Notes under the pieces: generated by a model
Seen by the model: only the letters and a program-made list of their open reading frames with translations
What the model was told of the DNA's origin: nothing
Database searches by the model: none
NCBI RefSeq assembly: GCF_900141635.1
Contig: NZ_FSRH01000015.1
Location: 1 to 64,000, forward strand
Direction: 5' to 3'
Source: Peptoclostridium litorale DSM 5388
GTDB lineage: Bacteria > Bacillota > Clostridia > Peptostreptococcales > Peptostreptococcaceae
DNA length: 64,000 bases
Shown here: positions 17,338 to 26,400 of the stretch, in pieces
Numbering within the stretch: position 1 is the first letter of the stretch
Layout of the letters: the number at the start of each line of letters is the position of its first letter
Position numbers and translations under genes: made by a program

Positions 17338-19422
17338 ATGAAAGAAAAGCTGACTGCCGTATTTCTACTTCTTGTAATGACGATTCTCACTCCGCTTTCG
17401 GAGTACGGTGCATACGCATATGACAGCAACTATATATTCGACGCAAGCGCAAGCCTTTCGGATTCAGACAGGGCGAAATTCTTCAGGATAATAGCAAACG
17501 CCATATCGGACGATTACACCAGCGAGATACGGGATGCGGTTTCAGACATTTCGTCTTCGGGAAAAGAGGTTTTGGAGGAAAACGGCTTCATAAGCGGATC
17601 GAATGTTGCCCCCATGGAAGAGGTGTTCCTGGCCATAAGCCAGATAATGGATCCCGGGGGAGACTACAGGGACGGATATGACGGAGACAGCTTCTTCTGG
17701 GTCGGCGTGGACATAGGAAAAGACGACGACAGCTCAAACGAGGCCAGGAAAAAATGCATAGAGATAAGCGAATACCTTTTTGAATCGCTTCCGGGCGAAG
17801 TCAAAGAAGGGGACTTCGCCCGCTACGGAGGGACTGCGGAAGGAGGAAAGCTTGTAAGGGACATACTCACAGAGACATTCGGGCAGGGGGACATATGCTC
17901 CAAATACTACAAAGGCAGCGGCAGATTTGAGATAGTGCTTCCGGACAATTTCCTCGAAAGCGCAAACAGGGCGCTAAAGCAGGACGTGGACGATCCGCTT
18001 GTGCTGGATTTAGATCATGAAGAAGCCATACAGGCGTTCATAGACGTGTTCAACCAGAAGATAAACGACAACGGCGACGCCCTGGATGCAAAGGACATAG
18101 CGGCAAAGCTTCAGATTGTCGAGATAATAGGCGGAGGGTCTTCGGGCGGGGACCACGGAGCAGTAGCCGAGGACAAAGAGGAAGAAGGCATAATAACGAA
18201 ATGGGAGGATGAAGATTCAGCCCATGTACAAAACAACGTAGGCTTTGTAGTTCAAAAGGACACAAGCAGCGAAACCCTCAAAGTGAATGTTGACGAGGAA
18301 CAACTCGAAGACGAGGTTGCAAGGGTGATTGACACAATGGCGGCCCAGGAGCAGCAGGGAGATCTGCAGAGTCAGGGAGAACTGTTTGTGGACCTCGGAA
18401 GCGTAGAAAACGGACATACCGAAATAGGAATACCTGTAGGTGCGCTGGAGGCTGCTCTTGAAAGCGATGTGAGCCTCAGGTTCAAGGGGAACAACGTTGA
18501 AATAATAATGCCTGTTGAAAACGTGGACAGGGACTCGACAGTAATGAGAATGGAAGTCGACAAAGAGGAGGACACTGCGAAGCTGGCGGACAGCATTGCA
18601 AGGACGCTCCAGCAAAACGAAAACATGCCTCAAATAAAACAGGCCATAACACTTAACCTGTGCTGCGTGCATGCCGGCGGGCACGAGGACATGATGAGCA
18701 ATTTTGAAAAGGAGATGGACATAGAGATAGACCTTTCTCACACGGGAATAGACCCCAAAAGGGCGGTTCTCGTAAGCGTATGCTGTGACGACTCAAATGA
18801 GCAGGCTATGGAGATAGTGGGAAGCAAGATAGTGGGAGGAAAGCTTGTGGCCCACGTATCAAGAGCAGGAACGTACGCCCTTATCCAAAGGGACCTTCAC
18901 TTTGCGGACGTTCAAGACCACTGGAGCCATCAATATGTAGACTCGCTGGGATGCAAGGGAGTGCTCAGCGGATACAGCGGCGGATCGTTCAATCCTGACG
19001 GACTTGTAACAAGAGCTGAATTCGCCAGGATGATGGTTATGGCGACAGATTGCAGGCAGGCGGAAGGAGCAGACTTTAGCGACATAGGCAGCCACTGGGC
19101 GAAGGAATGCATAGAGACCGCACATGCAAATGGTTTCATAAAGGGATATGACGATGGAACGTTCAGGCCTGACAAAACCATATCGAGGGCTGAAATGGCG
19201 CTCATGGCGGCAAGGGCTGTAAAGGCCAAAGAAAACTATGTGGATGTTCCAGAGTTTAAAGACGGCGATTTGATTCCGGCATGGGCAGACACAGGAGTGG
19301 AAAAAAGCGTGGGAACAGGCCTTATGGAAGGCGATACAAAAGGACTGTTCAACCCTCAGGGCTATACGACAAGAGGAGAAGCTGCAGCTGTAATATACAG
19401 GATTTTCTACAAGGACATATAG
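17338..19422 (+). CDS. SLH-domain surface protein downstream of cassette 1
   Basis: A protein of 694 residues behind an AAGGGGGGG ribosome site. It has a signal peptide (about 1-28, ending YGAYAYD). An N-terminal mostly helical domain (to about 225) shares LEENGF, AISQIMDP and YRDGYDGDSF with the protein at 23494. A beta-rich region at 300-515 (VDLGSVENGHTEIGIPVGAL, then ...YALIQRD) is also shared with it. Three SLH domains follow at about 521, 579 and 640 to the end. SLH domains attach the protein to the secondary wall polymer. Two CC pairs (NLCCVHAG, SVCCDD) are unusual for an S-layer protein. It probably belongs to the cassette 1 transcript. Confidence 0.88.
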   Translation: MKEKLTAVFLLLVMTILTPLSEYGAYAYDSNYIFDASASLSDSDRAKFFRIIANAISDDYTSEIRDAVSDISSSGKEVLEENGFISGSNVAPMEEVFLAISQIMDPGGDYRDGYDGDSFFWVGVDIGKDDDSSNEARKKCIEISEYLFESLPGEVKEGDFARYGGTAEGGKLVRDILTETFGQGDICSKYYKGSGRFEIVLPDNFLESANRALKQDVDDPLVLDLDHEEAIQAFIDVFNQKINDNGDALDAKDIAAKLQIVEIIGGGSSGGDHGAVAEDKEEEGIITKWEDEDSAHVQNNVGFVVQKDTSSETLKVNVDEEQLEDEVARVIDTMAAQEQQGDLQSQGELFVDLGSVENGHTEIGIPVGALEAALESDVSLRFKGNNVEIIMPVENVDRDSTVMRMEVDKEEDTAKLADSIARTLQQNENMPQIKQAITLNLCCVHAGGHEDMMSNFEKEMDIEIDLSHTGIDPKRAVLVSVCCDDSNEQAMEIVGSKIVGGKLVAHVSRAGTYALIQRDLHFADVQDHWSHQYVDSLGCKGVLSGYSGGSFNPDGLVTRAEFARMMVMATDCRQAEGADFSDIGSHWAKECIETAHANGFIKGYDDGTFRPDKTISRAEMALMAARAVKAKENYVDVPEFKDGDLIPAWADTGVEKSVGTGLMEGDTKGLFNPQGYTTRGEAAAVIYRIFYKDI

Positions 19423-19464
19423 AGATTGGAACAAGCACGAAATCCATATTGGAAAATGACTTTG

Positions 19465-19490
19465 AGCCCGGCCGAAAGGCCGGGCTTATT
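19465..19490 (+). terminator. Hairpin terminator after the first SLH gene
   Basis: A perfect 9-bp stem AGCCCGGCC/GGCCGGGCT with a GAAA loop, followed by a short T-rich run. An A7/T7 palindrome (about 19494-19515) follows closely and may reinforce it. It ends the cassette 1 unit. Confidence 0.7.
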
Positions 19491-19707
19491 AATGTAAAAA
19501 AAGATTTTTTTACACATTAATCCCAAAATTCACATATTTATGAATAAAAGACATGACGATTCGACATATTTTTATAAAAACATGTCATAAATTGAGCATT
19601 AATGTGCTTAAGTCTTGAAAAATATAGGGATATATGGCAAAATAATAAGGACCGTGAAAAAAATGAGTAATTAAATGTAAATATTATTAAAAAAATGAAA
19701 AATACAT

Positions 19708-19736
19708 TTGAACATGTACATAATTGTGAATATAAA
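19708..19736 (+). promoter_or_regulatory. Vegetative-type promoter for cassette 2
   Basis: TTGAAC at 19708-19713 and TATAAA at 19731-19736 with 17 bases between them. Transcription would begin at about 19743, so the leader hairpin would form at the very 5' end of the RNA. Confidence 0.65.
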
Positions 19737-19739
19737 GTT

Positions 19740-19811
19740 GCAGAAATTCCTTCCCGACGTAGTAATAAAATACGTCGGGAAGGAATTTCTGCGTTATGGG
19801 CAAATGTCGAA
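19740..19811 (+). promoter_or_regulatory. Leader hairpin with Spo0A-box-like site, copy 2
   Basis: A 22-bp perfect stem (19740-19761 with 19771-19792, beginning GCAGAAATTCC) has a nine-base AT-rich loop. It is followed by GTTATGGGCAAA and TGTCGAA at 19805-19811. Flanks match the leader at 14722 while the stem sequence is unrelated, so pairing rather than sequence is preserved. No T-tract follows, arguing against a simple terminator. A stem this long at the 5' end could also protect the RNA from decay. Confidence 0.6.
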
Positions 19812-19934
19812 AAAAAACACCTGCTGTCAAAAAGATGATACAAAATACCTTTTTAAAATTTGAAACAAAACTAGAATTTGATTAAAACTTAAAACACGGC
19901 GTAAAAATATAAAAAGCGAAGGATGGTGCAGGAC

Positions 19935-20624
19935 TTGGAAGTGGAAGAAACTATAGACATAAGGGAAATTTTAGGACTCATAAGAAAAAGAATAGGAATG
20001 ATAGCGCTTATAACGTTGCTGGCGACTGGCATAAGCGCCGCAGTGAGCTTTTTCGCATTGACTCCCGTATATGAGACGAGCACGACGCTAATGGTAAACA
20101 AGGCCAAAGATGACGTGGACAGGGGTATAGACTACCAGGACGTAATGCTCAGCCAAAAGCTTGTAAACACATACGGGGAGATAGCAAAGTCGAAGGTAGT
20201 GATGGGAAAAGTCATAAAAAAGCTTAATCTCGACATAAGCACTACGCAGATTGCAAACAAGATAAGCATAACCCCTGTAAAGGATACGGAGATAATGAGA
20301 ATAACAGTATCTGACAGCAGCCCGGCACTTGCTGTCAAAATCGCCGACACCACCGCACAGGTTTTCATGGAAGAGGTGTCGAGAATAATGAATGTGGACA
20401 ACGTCCAGATGATAGACAGGGCTGAAACTCCTGCGGATCCGGTGAAGCCGAGAAAACTCATGAACGTTGCAATAGCAGCCGTGCTGGGATTGATGATGGG
20501 GCTGGGGCTGGCATTTTTGATAGAATTTTTGGACAATACCATAAAGACTCCCGAGGATGTCGAAAGACATATGGAAATGCAGGTTATAGGAATGATTCCC
20601 GTATTCGAGCAGATAGAAAAGTAG
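19935..20624 (+). CDS. cpsC: Wzz/CpsC-type chain-length protein, kinase co-activator (cassette 2)
   Basis: I chose the TTG at 19935 because it aligns with the TTG start of the paralogue at 14963 and follows GAAGGATGG at a fair distance. The ATG at 19923 directly abuts that ribosome site. The product has 229 residues with two membrane segments (about 22-42 and 178-198). It shares long identical stretches with cassette 1 (STTLMVNKAKDD, DYQDVMLSQKLVNTYGEIAK, TPVKDTEIMRITVSD). It acts as polysaccharide co-polymerase and activator of the tyrosine kinase encoded ten bases downstream. Confidence 0.92.
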   Translation: MEVEETIDIREILGLIRKRIGMIALITLLATGISAAVSFFALTPVYETSTTLMVNKAKDDVDRGIDYQDVMLSQKLVNTYGEIAKSKVVMGKVIKKLNLDISTTQIANKISITPVKDTEIMRITVSDSSPALAVKIADTTAQVFMEEVSRIMNVDNVQMIDRAETPADPVKPRKLMNVAIAAVLGLMMGLGLAFLIEFLDNTIKTPEDVERHMEMQVIGMIPVFEQIEK

Positions 20625-20634
20625 GAGGCCGAAA

Positions 20635-21408
20635 ATGAAAAGACTAAAAGAGCTTATAGTGCACAGGAAACCGAAATCCCCGGTTTCGGAAGCGTACAGG
20701 AGCCTTAGGACAAACATAGAATTTGCAAACATAGACAAGGACATCAAAAGCATAATGGTCACAAGTTCAAAGCAGGGGGAGGGAAAGACCACAACCATAT
20801 CGAACCTTGCCATAACAATGGCGAACATGGGCAAAAAAGTTGCCATTGTGGACTGCGACCTCAGAAAGCCCAGAATACATAAGATTTTTGAAGTTTCAAA
20901 CATAGGAGGAATGACAGACATACTCCTTACGCACAGCGACTACAAAAGATATGTCAAAAACACCGAAATAAGGGGGCTCGACATAATAACGGCGGGAAGG
21001 ATACCTTCAAATCCGTCTGAGATACTCGCCTCAAAGAGCATGAAAAAACTCCTTGGAGAAATAAAACAGGACTACGACTACATGTTCATAGACGCGCCTC
21101 CCGTTGCAGTAGTCACGGACGCGGCCATACTGTCTTCGTATATAGACGGGGTTATACTGGTTTGCTCGTCGGGAAATGTCGAAATAGAGCTTGCAAAAAG
21201 CTCGAAGGCGTCTCTTGAAAAAGTCGGAGCCAACATGCTCGGAGTGGTGCTGAACCAGCTGGATGTGGAAGGGAGAAGCTCGTACTATTCATACTACTAC
21301 CGCTACTACTCCGACGACGAAAAGAAAAGGGTCAAAAAGAGAAAGGGCAGCCCCGAAGCGGCGATTCAGCCCAATGAGCCCAATTTGAAGGTGGCCGGAA
21401 ATGATTGA
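20635..21408 (+). CDS. cpsD: CpsD/CapB-type bacterial tyrosine kinase (cassette 2)
   Basis: A BY-kinase of 257 residues. Walker A SSKQGEGKTT is at about 43-52, with G where the cassette 1 copy has A. Walker A' VAIVDCDLRKPR is at about 69-80 and Walker B MFIDAPP at about 150-156. The tyrosine cluster (SSYYSYYYRYYSDDE) lies near 218-232, followed by a basic stretch (KKRVKKRK). The overlap with the phosphatase gene is again eight bases (ATGATTGA), so the cassette architecture is preserved exactly. The two kinases differ in tail and cluster, so they may prefer different Wzz partners or substrates. Confidence 0.93.
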   Translation: MKRLKELIVHRKPKSPVSEAYRSLRTNIEFANIDKDIKSIMVTSSKQGEGKTTTISNLAITMANMGKKVAIVDCDLRKPRIHKIFEVSNIGGMTDILLTHSDYKRYVKNTEIRGLDIITAGRIPSNPSEILASKSMKKLLGEIKQDYDYMFIDAPPVAVVTDAAILSSYIDGVILVCSSGNVEIELAKSSKASLEKVGANMLGVVLNQLDVEGRSSYYSYYYRYYSDDEKKRVKKRKGSPEAAIQPNEPNLKVAGND

Positions 21409-22180
21409 TATGCACTGCCACATACTCCCGGGAGTTGACGACGGGTCGAAAAGTCTTGAAGAATCCGTGGAGATGGCCAAAATCGCATATGCAGACGGGA
21501 TAAGGCACATAATAAACACATCCCATTACCATACCGAGGCCGACTATGTCACGGGGAAAAGGCTCCTTGAGATCGCATCCGAGTTCAATGCGGTGCTTGG
21601 AAATCTGGGGATAGGGGTAAGGGTCCAGGTTGGAAACGAGCTTTACTTCAATGAAGGGCTGATGAAGGCTTTGGACGAGGGGGGCTTTTACACTCTGGCG
21701 GGCAGCAGATACGTGCTTGTAGAATTTCGTCCCGACAAAGTCCCCGAAGACATCGCGGAGGTCGCATACGAATTCAGCATAAGGGGATATGTCCCCATAG
21801 TGGCCCATGTGGAAAGGTATGCCCAGGTGCTGGGAGATATGGGCATGGCGAAGAGGATGATAGAGGCTGGATTTTTGCTCCAGGTAAATTCAAGATCCCT
21901 TTTGGGCAAAAGGGGGACACCTGTATTTGATTTTTGCGAACATGCGGTCAAAAACAGGATGATTCACTTTGTCGCAAGCGACGCCCACGACTCCAGAGTC
22001 AGGACTCCCAAGATGAGCGGCGCCTATGAAAAGGCAAAAGAGCTTGCCGGGGAGGACATCGCGAACGAGATATTCATATCAAACCCTCAAAGAATACTAA
22101 AAGACGAGGAAATTGTCCCTTTTGAAATAGTGGAGCATCAAAAAAAGGGTCTGATTGCAAGGCTGTTCAAAAGAAAATAA
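21401..22180 (+). CDS. cpsB: CpsB-type PHP-domain protein tyrosine phosphatase (cassette 2)
   Basis: A protein of 259 residues starting MIDMHCHILPGVDDG, with INTSHYH, VEFRPDKVPEDIAEVAYEF, HVERY and ASDAHDS in family order. It should be a metal-dependent phosphatase for the kinase of the same cassette. It ends in a short basic tail (LIARLFKRK) and is followed 28 bases later by an SLH gene. It differs from the cassette 1 copy throughout, showing an old duplication. Confidence 0.92.
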   Translation: MIDMHCHILPGVDDGSKSLEESVEMAKIAYADGIRHIINTSHYHTEADYVTGKRLLEIASEFNAVLGNLGIGVRVQVGNELYFNEGLMKALDEGGFYTLAGSRYVLVEFRPDKVPEDIAEVAYEFSIRGYVPIVAHVERYAQVLGDMGMAKRMIEAGFLLQVNSRSLLGKRGTPVFDFCEHAVKNRMIHFVASDAHDSRVRTPKMSGAYEKAKELAGEDIANEIFISNPQRILKDEEIVPFEIVEHQKKGLIARLFKRK

Positions 22181-22208
22181 AATCAAAAACTAATAAAGAG
22201 GTGGATTT

Positions 22209-23276
22209 ATGAAAATAAGAAAGATTGTTTCAGTGGCTCTTGTGGCCGCGCTTGTAGGAATGGGATCGACATCGTTTGCATCGTCAGACGTTGACTTTAG
22301 CTATCTGCTGAAAAAAATAGGGGATACTGAAAACCAGGAGAAAAAAGAGCTCGGAATAGAGATATTCAAGGAGTACATGGAAGGCGACGATCCGGATGTT
22401 GACGGCCTCAAAAAAGCCGTAAGGATGGTTACAGACAGCGAAACGAGGAAAAAGCTTGAAGACAAGGGATACGACTTTGACGAAATCCTTTCCGAGATGG
22501 ACGTCATGAAGGACATGTCTTCATCGGACATAGACAAGGTTATAGTGGCCATGGAGACTAACGATTTCAGCGAGGTCGAAGAGATTGCCGAAAAATACTA
22601 TGAAGAGGATAATGGCTCGTCGGGGTCAGGCGGAGGATCAGGTGATAAAACATCAGAAGATTCTGAAATGATAGGCCAAAAGGACGAAAAAGCGGTGGAA
22701 GAAGCCGTGAAGGAAGAGAAGGCATACAAATTCTCCGACATGGAAGGCCACTGGGCGAGAGAAACCGTGGAAGAACTTGCTTCAAAGGGGATAGTCAATG
22801 GAAAAAGCGAAGGAATTTTCGATCCCGAAGGGCCGGTTACAAGGGCCGAGTTTGCATCGCTTGTAGTAAGGGCGCTTGACATAAAGCCTGCCGAAGGTGC
22901 GGAGTCTTTAGCGTTTTCGGATGTAGAACAGGGAAGCTGGTACCATGAAAGCGTTGCGGCCGCATGGTCAAACGGAATAATAAACGGATATGCGAACGGA
23001 AGGTTCGCGCCGTCTGACGTTGTCACAAGGGAGCAGATGGTCAAGATAATAATAGAGGCCATGAAATCCAAGGGCATGATCGAGGAGTCTCAGATTGCAC
23101 AGGATGCACTGGCAGGCTGTGCCGATGCAGATCTCATATCCGACTGGGCAAAAGAGAGCATGAAGTATGCTGTGTCGATGGGGCTGATAAAGGGAGATCC
23201 AAACTCCAACATCAATCCTTCGGCGGGAGCGACAAGGGCTCAGTCCGCTGTCATGATATCGAGGATACTGAAATAA
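22209..23276 (+). CDS. Small SLH-domain surface protein
   Basis: A protein of 355 residues after an AGAGGTGGA ribosome site. The signal peptide is at about 1-25 (ending SFA-SSD). A helical, acidic region of about 120 residues and a Gly/Ser-rich linker (SSGSGGGSG, about 138) precede three SLH domains. These start at about 175 (FSDMEGHWARETVEEL), 235 (FSDVEQGSWYHESVAAAW) and 295 (DADLISDWAKESMKYAV). It would attach to the wall polymer with only a small exposed domain. It follows the cassette 2 phosphatase without a terminator, so it should be co-transcribed with it. Confidence 0.87.
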   Translation: MKIRKIVSVALVAALVGMGSTSFASSDVDFSYLLKKIGDTENQEKKELGIEIFKEYMEGDDPDVDGLKKAVRMVTDSETRKKLEDKGYDFDEILSEMDVMKDMSSSDIDKVIVAMETNDFSEVEEIAEKYYEEDNGSSGSGGGSGDKTSEDSEMIGQKDEKAVEEAVKEEKAYKFSDMEGHWARETVEELASKGIVNGKSEGIFDPEGPVTRAEFASLVVRALDIKPAEGAESLAFSDVEQGSWYHESVAAAWSNGIINGYANGRFAPSDVVTREQMVKIIIEAMKSKGMIEESQIAQDALAGCADADLISDWAKESMKYAVSMGLIKGDPNSNINPSAGATRAQSAVMISRILK

Positions 23277-23340
23277 TTATGCAGTCTTAAAATATCTTTT
23301 AAAGGCCAAAATCAAACAGCATGGTGAAATATGCATGCGG

Positions 23341-23376
23341 GCTGCCCCTGGGAGAGATACGCCCCGGGAGCGGCAG
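23341..23376. other. GC-rich hairpin between two SLH genes
   Basis: GCTGCC-CCTGGG pairs with CCCGGG...GGCAGC around a nine-base loop, making an unusually GC-rich stem in an AT-rich gap of 217 bases. A small GCTT/AAGC hairpin overlaps its right side. There is no T-tract immediately after it. It could attenuate or stabilise the message, or carry a translation control element for the gene at 23494. Confidence 0.35.
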
Positions 23377-23493
23377 CTTGCGCGAAGCACAACCCATTAT
23401 TTTGCTTAGCAGCATATATAAAGAACAAATGGCTTTTAAAAGATTTTGAGAATAAATATTACTTAAATTCCATAAAAAACAAGGGGGATAGTT

Positions 23494-26400
23494 ATGAAAA
23501 AGAGATTACTGGCAATTTTTTTATCAATCGCACTTATGCTCTCGCTTTCACCAGTGGGAAGCAGCTATGCTGCGTACAGTGACGACTACAGCTACATAAT
23601 AGGGAAGCTGGGAGACCTTAGCACCAAAGAAAATTCTATGCTGCTAAGCCTGGTTATGGCCATGGTTCAGCATGACTACGGCGATGAAATCGATTTGGCG
23701 CTGTCTAAACTGACAGACGATGAAAAGCAGCTTCTTGAAGAAAATGGTTTTGACAAAGCGGCTATACAAGATGTATTTTTGGCATTCAGCCAGGTCATGG
23801 ATCCGGACTCAGAAGATGAGTATAGAAGCGGATACGACGGAGAAAGCATGCTTGTGCTAGTCAACAAAATCAAAGATGGCGGAGACAATCTGGACGAATA
23901 CAAGCAGGAGCTTGTAACGGTCTATGAATTCATGTTCGATGCGCTTCCCGACGAAGTTGTAGAGCAAGATTTTTCGGGTTATGGAAGCAGAATGGACAAG
24001 GCAAGGGTGTTTAGGGACGTACTTAAATCAGTATATGATGAAGGTGACATATGTGCGAGATACTATGAAAAAGACTCTCGTTTTGAACTGGTGCTTCCTT
24101 CGGACTTCATTTCAAAAGCAAACGACGCTCTTGATGTGAGCGGGGTTGAAAAGCCTATTGAACTGACACAAGACCATGCCGGGGCAATAGGAGCCTTTCT
24201 TGATGTTTTGAGCCAGAAAATAAACGCAACGTCAAAATATGCAGAAGATGCAAAAGCTTTGGCGGACAAGCTGGGACTGCTTGAAACAGTAACAGGAACA
24301 GTAGACAAGGTTGTTGATGTATTAAAAGACGAGCCTAAAGAAGTGGTTTTCGGCGAAGGTTCAACGGCCAAAACCATAGAACTTGACTTTTCAAACTTCA
24401 CCGGCATTTCAGGTCCCGTAAAGGTTGAAATGAGCAACGTAGAGGGAGAAATAGACCTGGGAGCAGGCATGGAGCCGGCTGGCCCGGTAATAGATTTCGA
24501 GCTCAATCCAAAGCCTACTGGAGGTACAGCAAGGATAGGAATAGAGCTTGACAGCACGGCATCTACAAGCAAGTCTGCAATATACTACTACAACCCTGAA
24601 ACAGGCAAATGGGAAAAACAAGAAGAAGGCAGCGAGGTTAAAGACGGCATAGCTTACGCTACCGTAAGCCACTTCTCAATATACGGGGTGTTCGAGGACA
24701 CATCGTCAGGTGGAGGAATCACGCCACCAATACCACCTGTTGAAGAAGACAAGGATGCTCCGACAGAAGTGAAAGTGTCGGCTTCAAAGGTCACAGACAG
24801 CAGCGTAACCCTTTCGCTTTCGGCAAAGGACGAGTCTGGAATAGCGAAATACTACATCTACAGGGACGGAGTTGCGGTTGGAACAAGCACGTCTTCAAGC
24901 TACACTGACAGCGGCCTGCAGCCTGATACGACATACAAGTACAAGATAATGGCTGAAGACACCAAGGGGAACAAATCGGACTTCAGCTCGCAGGTAAGCG
25001 TGAAGACTGAAAAGGAAGAAGCGCCTGAGCCTGAAGACAAGGAAGCTCCGACAGACGTGAAAGTGTCGGCTTCAAAGGTTACGGACAGCAGCGTGACACT
25101 TTCGCTTTCGGCAAAGGACGACTCCGGAATAGAAAAATACTACATCTACAGGGACGGCAAAGAGATAAAACAGACTGCAGCCGGCACTTATGAGGACAAT
25201 GGGCTGCAGGCTGAGACCGAGTACTCATACAATATAAAGGCTCAGGACAAGGCGGGCAACATGTCTGGCTTTAGCTCGCAGATAAAGGTTACAACGCTCA
25301 AAAAAGGAGAAACACCGCAGGACAAGGAAGCTCCAACGGATGTAAAAGTCACTTTGAAGAAAAAGGATGACGACACGGTTTATCTGAACCTTTCGGCAAA
25401 GGACGAATCCGGAATAGCCAAGTACCACATATACAGGGACGGAAAGAAAGTGGGAACTTCGGCAAAAGACACTTACAAGGACGAAGACCTCAAGGCGGAT
25501 ACGAAGTACACATACAAAGTAAAGGCTGAAGACACGAAAGGAAATGTTTCAGACTTCAGCAGCGAGCTGTCTGTTACTACCGACAAAGCCTCATCAGGAG
25601 GCGGCGGAGGCGGCGGAAGCTCCTCTGGCGACTCGGACGAGACGGATGACAAAGACAGCATAAATAAAAAGGAAGACAAGGACAAGGTTGAAGTCGAAGA
25701 CAAGATAGACGAAGATGCGATCAAAAAAGAGGAAAAGGACGGAAAGACAGAAGTTGTCATAGACGGGGACAAGCTTGAAAAAGAAGTGGACAAGATTGTG
25801 GACGCCATAGACGACATAAAGACGGAAAAGGGACAGGAAAAGGGAGGAAAGATAGTTGTAGACCTTGGAAAGGTCAACTCTGAAAACTCCCACATAAGCA
25901 TACCTGTAAAGGCAATAGAAAAGGCGAAGGGCAAGGGCGTTGAAGTGGTGTTCAGGGCAAACGACATAGAAGTGAGCCTTCCTGCCGACAACCTTGTTCA
26001 AAAGGCCGACAGCGTGAAGCTTGAAATCAAGGAGATAAAGCAGACTCAGGACATGATGGACAAGATACAAAAGAGCCTTGAGCCTGGAATGAAAGCTCCT
26101 AAGGTCGCGAAAATAGTATCGTTTGAACTTTACAAGGTGGACGCTGGAAAAGAGGAGAAGATAGACTCTTCTTTCAAAAAGAAAGTCAAAGTCCAAATAG
26201 ACATATCTGACATGAATGTCGACAAGGACAACGCAGTGCTTGTATTCGTGGACGACGAGGGTAAAATGACAATAGTCGGAAGAAAGGTAGTAGACGGAAA
26301 GATAGTGGCAGAGCTTGAACACTTCAGCTACTATGCGGTAGTGGAGAGAGATGTCGAGCTTTCAGACGTTTCGGGCCACTGGGCTAAAGACTACATCTTC

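Larger units (their letters stand above)
19423..19934. other. Intergenic control region of the second kinase cassette
   Basis: About 510 AT-rich bases without a gene. In order it holds the terminator of the first unit, a TTCGACA heptamer at 19560-19566 (TGTCGAA on the minus strand, Spo0A-box-like), a promoter at 19708-19736, the long leader hairpin with a second TGTCGAA, and about 120 bases of unstructured A-rich leader before the first gene. Confidence 0.6.

Noticed and set aside
23331-23582. 83-residue open frame overlapping the start of the large SLH gene
   Set aside because: Crosses the GC-rich hairpin, has no ribosome site or recognisable feature, and overlaps a gene with a clear signal peptide.
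24751-25580. Possible tandem DNA repeat or CRISPR-like array
   Set aside because: Repetition is that of three fibronectin type III domains at protein level. No short repeat-spacer pattern occurs anywhere in the window.
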